Shown in pieces: positions 36,270 to 45,767 of a stretch of 64,000 bases of DNA; positions within the stretch are counted from its first letter, which is position 1; the number at the start of each line of letters is the position of its first letter. Location: NCBI GenBank assembly GCA_000470055.1, contig HG326877.1:434001-498000 (forward strand), in the 5' to 3' direction. This DNA comes from Campylobacter coli 76339 (GTDB taxonomy: Bacteria > Campylobacterota > Campylobacteria > Campylobacterales > Campylobacteraceae). The position numbers and the translations under genes are program-made. The notes beneath the pieces are model-generated. The model saw only the letters and a program-made list of their open reading frames with translations, ran no database searches and was not told the DNA's origin.

Positions 36270-39200
36270 ATGGAAATCAATAAAAAGAAAATTATTCGCA
36301 TGTCGTTGAATTTAACGCTTCTTAGCGCGTTATTTCCTTGCGTATTATTGTCAGCAGACTTACGCCAAAGAGATGGGAATGTTATCGTTTCAAGGACAGC
36401 AGATCTTACACAGTCAAGCAATAAAACTGATGTAATCAATATTAAAAATCCAAATCAAAATGGTGTGTCACACAATCAATTTGATGAATTCAGTGTTAAA
36501 GATGGGGTAATTTTTAACAATAGTTTAAAAGATGGAAATTCTCAAATTGGTGGATGGGTGGAAAGAAACCCAAATTTAAAACAAAATGCCAATACCATCA
36601 TAAATGAAATTTTAAGCAAGCAAGCTTCAGGTATTAATGGGGCTGTTGAGGTGTTTGGACAAAGTGCTAATTTAATTTTTGCTAACGAAAATGGCTTTAG
36701 TGTAAATGGTGCAGCTTTTTTAAATACTAAAGGAGTTACGCTTAGTACAGGTAAATTCAATGGAAATTTCGCAGAAGTAACAAGCAATGGTAGAGTAGCC
36801 ATTGGAGAAAAAGGGGTTATGGTTGATGGAGATTATTTTAATGTAATCAGCCGTGGGATTGATATCGCAGGTAGTATTGCTCACTATCAAAAGGGTAAGA
36901 ATTTATCTAATATCAATTTTATAGCAGGACTTAATAAAGTTGATTTAAACACTGCAAATAGTCCAAAAATTCTTGAATCCAAGCAAAAAGATGAAAAAAT
37001 CGATTATGGTATCGATGGAAAATATTTAGGATCTATGTATGCAAATACAGTTACTCTTGTCAGCACAGAAGAGGGTGTTGGTGTAAGACATAGCGGGGTG
37101 ATACGCGGAATCGAAGATGTTATAGTAAAAGTAAAAGATAAGGCTGAATTCCAAGCTATAGGTGTGAATGCAAACGGAAGCGTTAAGATAGATGCTAAAG
37201 ACATTAAAACCTCTTTAATCAATGCAGATAAGATCGATTTAAAAGCAAGTGGAAAAGTCACAAATGAAGGGCTTTATAAAGGGAAGCAAATTCAAATCAA
37301 TGCAAATGATTTTGAAAACGCAAAACAAGTAAACTTTAGCCAAGAAACAAAAGATATTTTTGATGTAAATCAAGAAAATTCTAAAATTTATGCAGATACT
37401 TTGGCTTTAAATACTCTAGATAAAACTAGCAATTTTGGCTTTATTAATGCTTTAAATGATATTAAAGTTGATACAAATTCTTTTGACAACCAAGGAGAAA
37501 TTTCAGCAAATAAAGATATAAGCTTAACGCTTAATGACGATGCTTTTGCTAATAGTGGTAAAATTTTAAGCCAAAAAGATATTCAAATACAAGCTAATAA
37601 AGATTTGACTTTAAATCATGGAAATTTATACGCGCAAAATTTACTCCATATAAAAAGCTTGAATGATTTAAATATCAATTCAAAACTTGAAAATGCTTCT
37701 TCAATAAATCTTGATGCAAAAAATATTCATGTTAAAAATCTTGTTGCTAGCGGAAAAGAATTAAATCTTCACGCGGATGAAAATCTTGTAAATGATGGTT
37801 ATTTATTTTCAAATAACAATCTTAAAGCCCAAGCTACAACCCTTACAAACAATTCCACTTTTAATAGCTTAAATGATTTGTATTTAGATGCCAATACAAT
37901 CAATAATAATGCTTTAATCTTTGCAAATAAAGATGTGAATATTGAAGCAAATATTTTAAACAATAATGCAAATTTAATAGGAAGTCTTGAAAGTTCAACT
38001 GAACATTCTCAAGGTTTTGGCCAGGCTGATTACGGTGATACTGCTTTTAAACGATGGAATATGGATGTAGGAGTTTCAGATATTGTAAAATATAATAATT
38101 TATTAGACAGTAAGCAAGCTTCTATTCAAGCGGGTAGAAATGTCAATATCAATACTCAATCACAAGATAACGCTAGACAAATCAACAACAGCGGAAAAAT
38201 TCTTGCTCAAGGGGATATTGTATCTTTTGGAAATATAGATAATAAATCCTTAAGTAAAGAAGTTTCTATAAAAGAAGTTTTAGAACAAATCAAAGTCGAT
38301 GGCTTCTTTGCTAAAGAATATCTTGGATCTTGGAATACAAATTCAACTTATTATTTCGTAGATCATGAAAGTTTACTCGATGCTTTAAGATATTTTTCTA
38401 CCACTCAAGCAAAAAATCACCAAAGAGAATCTGCGTGGAACGCTCTTAAAGATGCTGCTGCTAAAAATTCAACTTTAAATCAGTATTTTTCTTTATTGTT
38501 TGGTGCTGATTATGCTTCAAAAAGATTTGTTCCTGATCAAAAAGAATGGAATCTTGATGCAAAAATTGTTTTCAAAGCAAAATCTGAAGCTCTTATCGCA
38601 TCAAAGGGTAAATTAGATCTCAATGCTAAAGAATACAATCAAGGTTTAGTAAGTACTTTGGATAAAAATTTTGCTTTAGTTGAATCAGATCTGAAAAAAG
38701 CAACAAATAGCCGTGATTTAATTTTAAATTCTATACCTGATCTTATCAACTCAGGTTTGTTTACTCTTGAAAATAAGACAAAAAATGATATTACTTATGA
38801 ATACACCACAAATACTTCTATTGTAGATGAAAATGAGTATTTTGGATTTTCAAGCATTTTGGATGAATTTAAAAACAAAAATGTAAATAAATTCAATGTG
38901 ATAGGCGATTCTTTTTTTGAAAATCAGCTTATTAATGCAATGTATGCTAATGCATTACAGTCTAATGCTAAATTGAGCAAAGAAGAAATCAAAAGATTAC
39001 TTAAAAATGGAGCAGAATACGCTAACGCCAATGGCTTGAATTTAGGACAAGGTTTGATCAAAAATAAAGCTGTTGATAAAGACATGATTTTATATGTACT
39101 TATCAAGCAAAATGGTAAAAATGTAATGGCTCCTATGCTTTATCTTTCTGAAGAGACAATTGCAAATAACCAAATCAATTCTAATCTTGCAGGAAAATCA

Positions 39201-41930
39201 AGCGTAAATATCAATGCAGAAACATTTAATTCTTTATTAGGTGGTGTAACTTCAGATGGTAAGATTAGTATCACTGCTGATAATAAAATCAATTTACATA
39301 GTTCTAGTCTAAATGGAGAAAATGTAAATCTAAACGCAAATAATGTCAATATAGATACTGTTTTGGGTATAGATGAAAAAGGCTCTTACAGTTCAATTAA
39401 AAAAGGAGAAATTAAAGGAAATAGTGCTGTTAGTATCGATTCAGTAAATGATTTAAACATTAAAAATAGTGATATTTCAACTAGTGCTAATGATTCTAAA
39501 ATTGCTTTAGAATCTCAAAACGGCAATGTAAATATAACAAATGATTATTCTAAGTCATCTTCATTTGAACAAGTTAATACAGATAAGCAAAAGTCAAATA
39601 TTGCAACAACAACAGAAGGTGTTTTAAATGCAAATATTAACGGGGCAAATGTAGAAATTACTTCTAATAAAGATGTGAATATCATAGGTAGCAATATCAA
39701 TGCTGATTCTAAAATAGACATCAATGCTAACAATGTTAACATTAAAGATGCACACGAGAACAGTAAGGTTGAGACTAATAGCATATATTTGAGTCCAGTA
39801 GAACTTACTTATAAAAATACTGATTTAGAAATTTCAAAATCTGTAGGCAGTACTTTAAATTCAAAAGGTGATATTAATATTAATACAAATAGCAATATAG
39901 CAATTACAGGTTCGACTTTACAAGCGGATAAATCTGCAAATTTGAACGGAAATAATATCACAATAGAAAATGGAGAAAATAAAATTTCAAGTTCTTCTCA
40001 TTCTTCAACAAGTTCTATCGCTGGATATAGACAAAGTTCCGCAAATACTGAGTCTTCTTTAGCATCTTCATCAAAAATTCAATCCGATAATTTGAATTTA
40101 AATGCTCAAAAAAATGCAAGCATCAAGGGAAGTGAGCTTAGTGGAAGCGAGATTGACATCAAGGCAGATAAGGTTGATTTTATAGCAGGAGAAAATAAAA
40201 CTCATACAGAGAGCGATTCAATAGCTTTTGGAGTTTTTGCTAATGCTAATTTAGAATTGGCTGGAAATGGACTTGTTTTGGATTATAACTTTGCACAAGA
40301 TAAAACAAGTATCACCACAACAAAAGATTCTAATGGTCGATCAGGGTCTGATAGCTTAGGATCTGGTGAGATTGGTTTAGAAATTTCTAAGAATAGAACA
40401 GTAAGCGATGAACTTTCTCACACTTCTAATACCATCAAAGGTGCAAATATTAATATCAATGCAAACAATACCTTGGATATAGGTGGTGCTAATTTTGAAG
40501 CAGATAAAGATATTAATCTTAAAGCAGGGGACATTGCTAGTTCTAAATATGAAGATGTTAAGACAGAAAATAGTACAGGATTTAGTTTGTATGCTAAAGA
40601 AGTTATCGAAGCAGGTAGCCCTATAGCTTCTGTTATTAATCAATCAGTACAAAATGCAGCTGCTGAGAAGCAAAATCTAGGCATAAATTATGGAATAGTA
40701 GCCTCTCAAGTTTTAGCTAATGCTGGAAATCTCTTTACGAGCAACCTTATCAGTGCTGATTCTAAACAAACTGTGGGATTAAAATTTAACCACGATAAAA
40801 GCGAAAATTCTAGTGAAAATATTTCTAAAATGAATGCTGGTGGTAATTTAAATTTAGAAAGTACAAAAGGAAATATTGTTTTAAATGGAGTTGAAGCAAA
40901 AGGTGATAGCATTAATATTAATGCAAAAGGTGATGTTGTTTTAAATGCAGTAAAATCAAAAAATTCATCCTCTGATACTTCTTTGGAAATTGCAGCTTCT
41001 AATAAGCAAATCGCAGGATATCATTTAATTGATGGTGGAACTGTAAGCGGAGGTGTAGAAGGTTATGCTAGCGCATCACATTCTAAAACAAATGAAACAA
41101 AATTTACTAACACAAATTTAGATGCTAATAATATAAATATCAATACAGGTAAAGATTTTGCGCTTAATGGAGCTAATGTTAAGGCTTCTAATGATGCTAC
41201 TTTAAACATAGGTGGAAATTTGGAAGTAAATTCTTTAGCCGATAGTCTTAATTCTCAAAAATATAGTGCCTTGTTGGATGCGTCAGGAACTGGAGGTTTG
41301 TCAAGCAATCATGTTGTTACAGGTAGTCTTTCAGGTACTTTGGGTATAGGATATGGTAAAACAGATAAAGCAACTGTTGCGACTCAAAGTGGTATCAGCG
41401 CAGGAAATGAAATTAGTGGCAATGTTAATGGCGATTTGAATTTAAAAGGAGGTATTTTAAATTCTGATAGTCAAAAAGGAAATTTAGCTGTTAATGGTCA
41501 AGTTACAAATTCTGAAGTAAGCATCCATGAAAAAAGCGATGGAGCTACTGTAAGATTTAGCGGTGGAGCAGATAAGAGCTTTGCAGCAGTAGTTGATATA
41601 GATGATCATATCAGTAAAGAAGGCGGTGTTAATTCTGCGGTAAATATTGGCATTAACAATAAAGACTATGGTATAAGTAAAGATACTCAAAATACCACAA
41701 AAACACAAGATAATTCTTGGGCGGGAGGTACTATAAATCTTGATTCTTCGATTTCTAAAATAAAAGATGGAATAAGCAAGATTACTGGGTCTAAATCTAC
41801 TTCTGAGCAACCATCAAGCCAACCAAATTTAGATCACTCATCTAATCAGCAACCGTCAAATCAAGCGTCAAACCAACCGTCAAATGATGGACCTTATATC
41901 AATGAAAGTACAAATACTACAAGGTTATAG
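36270..41930 (+). CDS. FhaB/CdiA-like two-partner-secretion exoprotein (TpsA)
   Basis: 1886 residues. Signal peptide 1-29 (cleavage after LLSA), then a TPS secretion domain with NPNL at 100-103 and a variant of the second motif, ANENGFSVNGAAFLNT (NENG for NPNG). Long stretches of degenerate beta-helix repeats rich in Asn/Ile/Asp follow (INANNVNI-like), broken by a less repetitive globular stretch around 670-900. The end (about 1830-1886) is low-complexity Gln/Pro/Ser/Asn. I see no VENN pretoxin motif, no toxin-like tail, and no cysteine outside the signal peptide. Predicted role: secreted or surface fibre for adhesion or biofilm rather than toxin delivery. The transporter gene follows directly. 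Confidence 0.88.
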   Translation: MEINKKKIIRMSLNLTLLSALFPCVLLSADLRQRDGNVIVSRTADLTQSSNKTDVINIKNPNQNGVSHNQFDEFSVKDGVIFNNSLKDGNSQIGGWVERNPNLKQNANTIINEILSKQASGINGAVEVFGQSANLIFANENGFSVNGAAFLNTKGVTLSTGKFNGNFAEVTSNGRVAIGEKGVMVDGDYFNVISRGIDIAGSIAHYQKGKNLSNINFIAGLNKVDLNTANSPKILESKQKDEKIDYGIDGKYLGSMYANTVTLVSTEEGVGVRHSGVIRGIEDVIVKVKDKAEFQAIGVNANGSVKIDAKDIKTSLINADKIDLKASGKVTNEGLYKGKQIQINANDFENAKQVNFSQETKDIFDVNQENSKIYADTLALNTLDKTSNFGFINALNDIKVDTNSFDNQGEISANKDISLTLNDDAFANSGKILSQKDIQIQANKDLTLNHGNLYAQNLLHIKSLNDLNINSKLENASSINLDAKNIHVKNLVASGKELNLHADENLVNDGYLFSNNNLKAQATTLTNNSTFNSLNDLYLDANTINNNALIFANKDVNIEANILNNNANLIGSLESSTEHSQGFGQADYGDTAFKRWNMDVGVSDIVKYNNLLDSKQASIQAGRNVNINTQSQDNARQINNSGKILAQGDIVSFGNIDNKSLSKEVSIKEVLEQIKVDGFFAKEYLGSWNTNSTYYFVDHESLLDALRYFSTTQAKNHQRESAWNALKDAAAKNSTLNQYFSLLFGADYASKRFVPDQKEWNLDAKIVFKAKSEALIASKGKLDLNAKEYNQGLVSTLDKNFALVESDLKKATNSRDLILNSIPDLINSGLFTLENKTKNDITYEYTTNTSIVDENEYFGFSSILDEFKNKNVNKFNVIGDSFFENQLINAMYANALQSNAKLSKEEIKRLLKNGAEYANANGLNLGQGLIKNKAVDKDMILYVLIKQNGKNVMAPMLYLSEETIANNQINSNLAGKSSVNINAETFNSLLGGVTSDGKISITADNKINLHSSSLNGENVNLNANNVNIDTVLGIDEKGSYSSIKKGEIKGNSAVSIDSVNDLNIKNSDISTSANDSKIALESQNGNVNITNDYSKSSSFEQVNTDKQKSNIATTTEGVLNANINGANVEITSNKDVNIIGSNINADSKIDINANNVNIKDAHENSKVETNSIYLSPVELTYKNTDLEISKSVGSTLNSKGDININTNSNIAITGSTLQADKSANLNGNNITIENGENKISSSSHSSTSSIAGYRQSSANTESSLASSSKIQSDNLNLNAQKNASIKGSELSGSEIDIKADKVDFIAGENKTHTESDSIAFGVFANANLELAGNGLVLDYNFAQDKTSITTTKDSNGRSGSDSLGSGEIGLEISKNRTVSDELSHTSNTIKGANININANNTLDIGGANFEADKDINLKAGDIASSKYEDVKTENSTGFSLYAKEVIEAGSPIASVINQSVQNAAAEKQNLGINYGIVASQVLANAGNLFTSNLISADSKQTVGLKFNHDKSENSSENISKMNAGGNLNLESTKGNIVLNGVEAKGDSININAKGDVVLNAVKSKNSSSDTSLEIAASNKQIAGYHLIDGGTVSGGVEGYASASHSKTNETKFTNTNLDANNININTGKDFALNGANVKASNDATLNIGGNLEVNSLADSLNSQKYSALLDASGTGGLSSNHVVTGSLSGTLGIGYGKTDKATVATQSGISAGNEISGNVNGDLNLKGGILNSDSQKGNLAVNGQVTNSEVSIHEKSDGATVRFSGGADKSFAAVVDIDDHISKEGGVNSAVNIGINNKDYGISKDTQNTTKTQDNSWAGGTINLDSSISKIKDGISKITGSKSTSEQPSSQPNLDHSSNQQPSNQASNQPSNDGPYINESTNTTRL

Positions 41931-43583
41931 GTGAGACTTTTAAAAATCGCATTTTTGCTTATGAGTTACATCTGCTTATCGCAAGCAGATGACTCTGCAA
42001 AAATGTTTAATTTACTAGATAAAAGACAGCAGCAATTACACATACAAAAAGAATTTGATGAATTAGAAAAAAAGCAACAACAAGAAAAAGATGCATATTT
42101 AGAAAAACAAAAACCTGAAGATAAAATCTATATTTTTAAACAAATTCGTTTTAAAAAAAATGACACGCTTACTATGCAAGCCAATCGCATTTTAAAAAAA
42201 TACATCAACCAGCCTTTGAGTGTCAATGATATTTATAAAATAATTAAAGAGCTTACAAATTTTATCGTTTCAAAAGGCTATTCAACCTCTAGTGTAACTA
42301 TTGATGAAATTGATAAAGAGCGTGATATACTTTTTCTTGATTTACAATATGGTTTTGTAGGAGAGGTATATCTTAATGGAGATAATAATACAACAAGATT
42401 AGATTTTGGTATGCCCTTAAAAAAGGGTGACAAATTCAATATTTATGATTTGGATACAGGCATAGAAAATTTAAATAACGGTGCAAGAGATGTTAAAATT
42501 TCTATAAAAGCTAGTGACAATTATGGTTATTCTGATATATTTATTAATCTAAAACCAAAATTACCTAGCTTGGTGTTAGACTTTGATAATAGCGGTTATA
42601 AGGCTAAGGGAGAGTATAAAACCAGTGCTTATCTTTCTTTAAATAATATTTTCAATCTAAATGATTCTATGCGTCTTGGTTTTATCAAGAGCTTATTGAA
42701 AAATATGAGTCAAAACCGCGAGAATATTTATATATTGAGCTATAATTTACCCATACAGAGCTATCAGTTGTCCTATTCTTTACAATATAGTGATAATAAA
42801 AGTGTGATTGAAGGATATAATAATTCTTTTATAAAAAATACGGATACAAGTTTAAGACATAAAATTACTTTGAAAAAGATTTTACATCGTACAAGTAAGG
42901 ATAAATTTTCAATTTATGCCAATTTAGGCATTAAAGACAATATTAACAAGATCGATGATTTTCGTTTAGAAAGTTCAAGTGGCAGGTATTCAAGTATTGC
43001 TAGCGGGGTTGAGTATTCAACACTAGCATTTGGGGGATTTTTATTTTTAAATTTAGAATACGAAAAAGGAATTCCATTTTTGGATTCTAAAAGAGATACT
43101 GAAAATTCTTTATATAAAATCGAATTTAATAAAGTAAATTTTAATTTAAGCTATCAAAAAAGTTTTTATATAAATGATAGTTTGGGATTTTTATATCAAA
43201 ACAGCTCAGGCGCAAGTTATTCTAATGAACCTTTGTTATATGCCAATAAATTTTTAATTGGCGATGAATACACAGTTAGAGGGTTTAAAGAAAGTTCTGC
43301 TGCGCTTGATTATGGAGCATATGGTAATAATACTATTTATTTGCAATTTTTAAATGCACCTAAATATTTAAGAGCGCTAGAACCTTTTGTTGGGTTGGAT
43401 ATGGGCTATGGCAAAGATTATCTTTTACCTAATAAAGATTTTTTAGCCGGTTTTGCTTTTGGTTTTAGATATAATCTAAATCATTTTTCTTTAAATTTAA
43501 CAGCTTCTAAAGCCCTGCATAAATCTTCTAATATGCCAAGCGAAACGATTCCTATTTATCTCAGGGCTTCTGCATTTTTTTAA
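41931..43583 (+). CDS. FhaC/CdiB-like outer-membrane TPS transporter (TpsB)
   Basis: 550 residues starting with GTG immediately after the exoprotein stop; AAGG lies within the end of that gene. Signal peptide (about 1-18), an N-terminal Gln/Lys-rich helix (about 25-60), POTRA domains (VNDIYKIIKELTNFIVSKGYS and onward to about 210) and a beta-barrel with the Omp85-family VRGF at 449-452 (DEYTVRGF). It moves the upstream exoprotein across the outer membrane. Its stop is two bases from the stop of the convergent PP-loop gene. Confidence 0.9.
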   Translation: MRLLKIAFLLMSYICLSQADDSAKMFNLLDKRQQQLHIQKEFDELEKKQQQEKDAYLEKQKPEDKIYIFKQIRFKKNDTLTMQANRILKKYINQPLSVNDIYKIIKELTNFIVSKGYSTSSVTIDEIDKERDILFLDLQYGFVGEVYLNGDNNTTRLDFGMPLKKGDKFNIYDLDTGIENLNNGARDVKISIKASDNYGYSDIFINLKPKLPSLVLDFDNSGYKAKGEYKTSAYLSLNNIFNLNDSMRLGFIKSLLKNMSQNRENIYILSYNLPIQSYQLSYSLQYSDNKSVIEGYNNSFIKNTDTSLRHKITLKKILHRTSKDKFSIYANLGIKDNINKIDDFRLESSSGRYSSIASGVEYSTLAFGGFLFLNLEYEKGIPFLDSKRDTENSLYKIEFNKVNFNLSYQKSFYINDSLGFLYQNSSGASYSNEPLLYANKFLIGDEYTVRGFKESSAALDYGAYGNNTIYLQFLNAPKYLRALEPFVGLDMGYGKDYLLPNKDFLAGFAFGFRYNLNHFSLNLTASKALHKSSNMPSETIPIYLRASAFF

Positions 43584-43585
43584 GC

Positions 43586-44569
43586 TTAAGAAATGAAAAA
43601 TGGATTGATTTCTTTTTTATCTTCAAAAGCTATACTTGTATAACTTTGATTTTTAAATCGAAGTTCGTAGCTTTTGTTTGCTTCATGCTTGGTGTAAGTT
43701 AGAGCAATTTTTAGAGCAAGTTCTAAATCTTTTTCACCTGCATTTTCGCTGAGTAAAGAATAAGCCCCGATTAAATCTCCAAGTTCTATCACTTCATATT
43801 TAGATGTTTTTAAATTTCTTAGCAGCTCATTTTCTAATTCATTTCTACCTATGATCATTTTAGCTCCATTAGGCAGTCTTAAATGGCGTCCGTATTTTAA
43901 AAGTTGCGCATCATTTACTTGCATATCTTTATCAAATTCTATAAAGTCGCGAATTTTTTTAGCAAAACTATCAAGCGTGAGCAAGCATCCTCCGCCAGGA
44001 CTTTCAAAGTCTTCTAAACCAAATTGAGTGGCAAGCTCAAGTTGTCTTTTACGACTTCTTCCGCTAATACCTTCAAGCTTTTCTCTATCCACCCAGCCTT
44101 CTCTTTCAGGCTTGGTTAAAGGTAAATTTTTTGCACACATAGGACGAAGTATCAAATCTTCCTCATCTAAAGCCAGTTTTTTAACCTTAGCCATCGCATC
44201 ACCTCTTTGGCTCATAGGGCGCTGTCCTAAAACTTCACCGGTGATGATAAAGCTTGCATTTTCTTCTTTTAACATTGCAAGTGCGGTTTTAAACATAAAA
44301 GCGTGGCAGTCTATGCAAGGGTTAAAGTGTTTTCCATAGCCGTATTGTGGATTAAAAAGTACTTTTTGCAAATATGAATTTCTTACATCTATCATTTCAA
44401 AATCTGCACCTACCATTGCGGCACGCTTTTTCATGATTTCACTTTTATCGCTTGTGCTCCCAAAGCCTATGTTAATATTTAGAGCCTTTACTTCAATACC
44501 TTGAGAAGTGATAAGTTTCATTGCAAGCATGCTATCAAGTCCGCCACTAAAAAGGGCTAATGCTTTCAT
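43586..44569 (-). CDS. PP-loop ATPase (ThiI/MnmA-like)
   Basis: 327 residues. The N-terminal PP-loop SGGLDS binds ATP as in tRNA-thiolating enzymes. Cysteines in NPCIDCHAFMF and GGGCLLTLDS could carry sulfur or a metal cluster. Likely modifies tRNA, but the substrate is not shown by the sequence. Corresponds to Cj1633, which in the order I remember lies next to aroC; here the secretion locus separates them. Confidence 0.75.
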   Translation of the reverse strand: MKALALFSGGLDSMLAMKLITSQGIEVKALNINIGFGSTSDKSEIMKKRAAMVGADFEMIDVRNSYLQKVLFNPQYGYGKHFNPCIDCHAFMFKTALAMLKEENASFIITGEVLGQRPMSQRGDAMAKVKKLALDEEDLILRPMCAKNLPLTKPEREGWVDREKLEGISGRSRKRQLELATQFGLEDFESPGGGCLLTLDSFAKKIRDFIEFDKDMQVNDAQLLKYGRHLRLPNGAKMIIGRNELENELLRNLKTSKYEVIELGDLIGAYSLLSENAGEKDLELALKIALTYTKHEANKSYELRFKNQSYTSIAFEDKKEINPFFIS

Positions 44570-44587
44570 TTTTTCCTTTCAGATATA

Positions 44588-44614
44588 TAAAATTTTCTTA
44601 TAATTTGTCGATTT
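44588..44614 (+). promoter_or_regulatory. Candidate sigma28 promoter
   Basis: -35-like TAAAATTT (44588-44595, seven of eight bases of TAAAGTTT), an 11-base spacer and -10-like GTCGATTT (44607-44614), fitting the Campylobacter CGATWT core. About 48 bases upstream of the small gene at 44663. An overlapping TATAAT (44600-44605) offers a sigma70 alternative. Confidence 0.6.
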
Positions 44615-44662
44615 TAAAAGGTACAATTTTAACCAAAAAATCTTTAAATTAAGGACTAGCAA

Positions 44663-44830
44663 GTGCTAAAAATGATTTTAATTTTAAGTATTTTGAGTTC
44701 TTTTGTTTTTGCAAATTCTTGTGTTTATTATGAGCAAGAACTTAAAAAATGTAATTCTTTGAAAAATTCACATGAAAAGAAAATGTGTCGTTTAGGATTA
44801 TTTGCAAAATGCAAAAAGGATAAAAAATGA
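44663..44830 (+). CDS. 55-residue secreted Cys-rich peptide
   Basis: Starts with GTG (AAGGAC eight bases upstream); an ATG at 44672 would shorten it by three residues. A clear signal peptide (to about VFA, residue 17) is followed by a 38-residue mature part with four cysteines (positions 20, 30, 41/42 region and 50) and many lysines. Its stop overlaps the next start (ATGA), so both are real and coupled. Corresponds, I think, to Cj1632c. Function unknown; the pattern suggests a disulfide-bonded periplasmic peptide. Confidence 0.65.
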   Translation: MLKMILILSILSSFVFANSCVYYEQELKKCNSLKNSHEKKMCRLGLFAKCKKDKK

Positions 44831-45702
44831 AAATTGATACTCATATTCGCCCTTTAACTATGCAAACAGATAAAAAAGAATTAAGCGTTTTAAAAAAAGA
44901 AGATGAAGATAAAATTCCTGTTCAGGATTTATCAAGCACAAGTACTGCAGGCGTTAAGGTTGTTTTTGAAAATAAAAAAGGTGAGCTTATAGCCTTAAAT
45001 TTGAGTGATGAAAATTATAGCAGCTTGCAAAAGAATTTTGCTTCTTATACAAACTATGTTGCTCGAAGCGATGGAAGTATAAGGCTTAATGGCGAAGCAA
45101 ATGAATTTATTGCAAGTTGGTTTGAAAATATAGAGGATAATTTTAATTCTTTAAGTTCAAATTTAAACTCAAATATTCAAGACAAAAGTATAAAATTAAA
45201 TTTTCATTCAAATACAATCAATCAAAGCATGCAAAATTTAGGCTCTAAATCCAGTGATGAAGAAATATCTAATGATGCAAGCATAGAGAAAAAATTGAAT
45301 TTCTTTATAGATAAAGATGTAGATAAAAATGGCAAGATAGATGATAGCGATGTTAAAGAACCGAGTATGAGAGAAATTTTAAACGATATAATTAAAACAT
45401 CAAACAGGGCTAATGCTATGCAAACCATAGATCCACAAAAGGTTTACAAAAAAGATGATAGTAGTGAGCCTACAATCAAAGAAAAAGATAAAAAAGAGGA
45501 TAAGGATCTACTTGAAATTGCTAAAGAAAAAGGATTAAGTGCTTTGAGTGCAGATGAACAAGCAAAGCTTAAGGCGAGCAATCCACAGATTTTCGAAAAA
45601 CTTCAAAATAAGTCTTTACAGAATTTAGGCGAAGATTTGAAAAAAGATTTAATCTCGCAAATAAATAATAATGAAGCTATATTTGTAGATAAAAAAGTAT
45701 AA
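44827..45702 (+). CDS. EF-hand protein of unknown function, likely flagellar co-expressed
   Basis: 291 residues, no signal peptide or membrane segment, very hydrophilic and rich in Ser/Asp/Lys/Asn. It has a canonical EF-hand/dockerin-type calcium loop DVDKNGKIDDSD at 164-175 (D, D, N, D, D at positions 1, 3, 5, 9, 12). An early part (AGVKVVFENKKGELIALNL) may be a small beta domain. Corresponds to Cj1631c. With the sigma28-like promoter, it could be a flagellum-exported protein; this is inference. Confidence 0.75.
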   Translation: MKIDTHIRPLTMQTDKKELSVLKKEDEDKIPVQDLSSTSTAGVKVVFENKKGELIALNLSDENYSSLQKNFASYTNYVARSDGSIRLNGEANEFIASWFENIEDNFNSLSSNLNSNIQDKSIKLNFHSNTINQSMQNLGSKSSDEEISNDASIEKKLNFFIDKDVDKNGKIDDSDVKEPSMREILNDIIKTSNRANAMQTIDPQKVYKKDDSSEPTIKEKDKKEDKDLLEIAKEKGLSALSADEQAKLKASNPQIFEKLQNKSLQNLGEDLKKDLISQINNNEAIFVDKKV

Positions 45703-45767
45703 ATTTTAAAGATAAAATGAAATATTATAGCGCTTGCTCTAATTTTAAGTAGAGCAAGTTTTGTAAA

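Noticed and set aside
36542-41810. Many 60-110-codon minus-strand ORFs within the exoprotein gene
   Set aside because: Shadows of the repetitive beta-helix coding sequence; they lack ribosome sites and coherent domains.
36270-44569. Complete contact-dependent-inhibition (cdiBAI) system
   Set aside because: Gene order is A-B, no pretoxin or toxin domain is visible, and there is no immunity gene.
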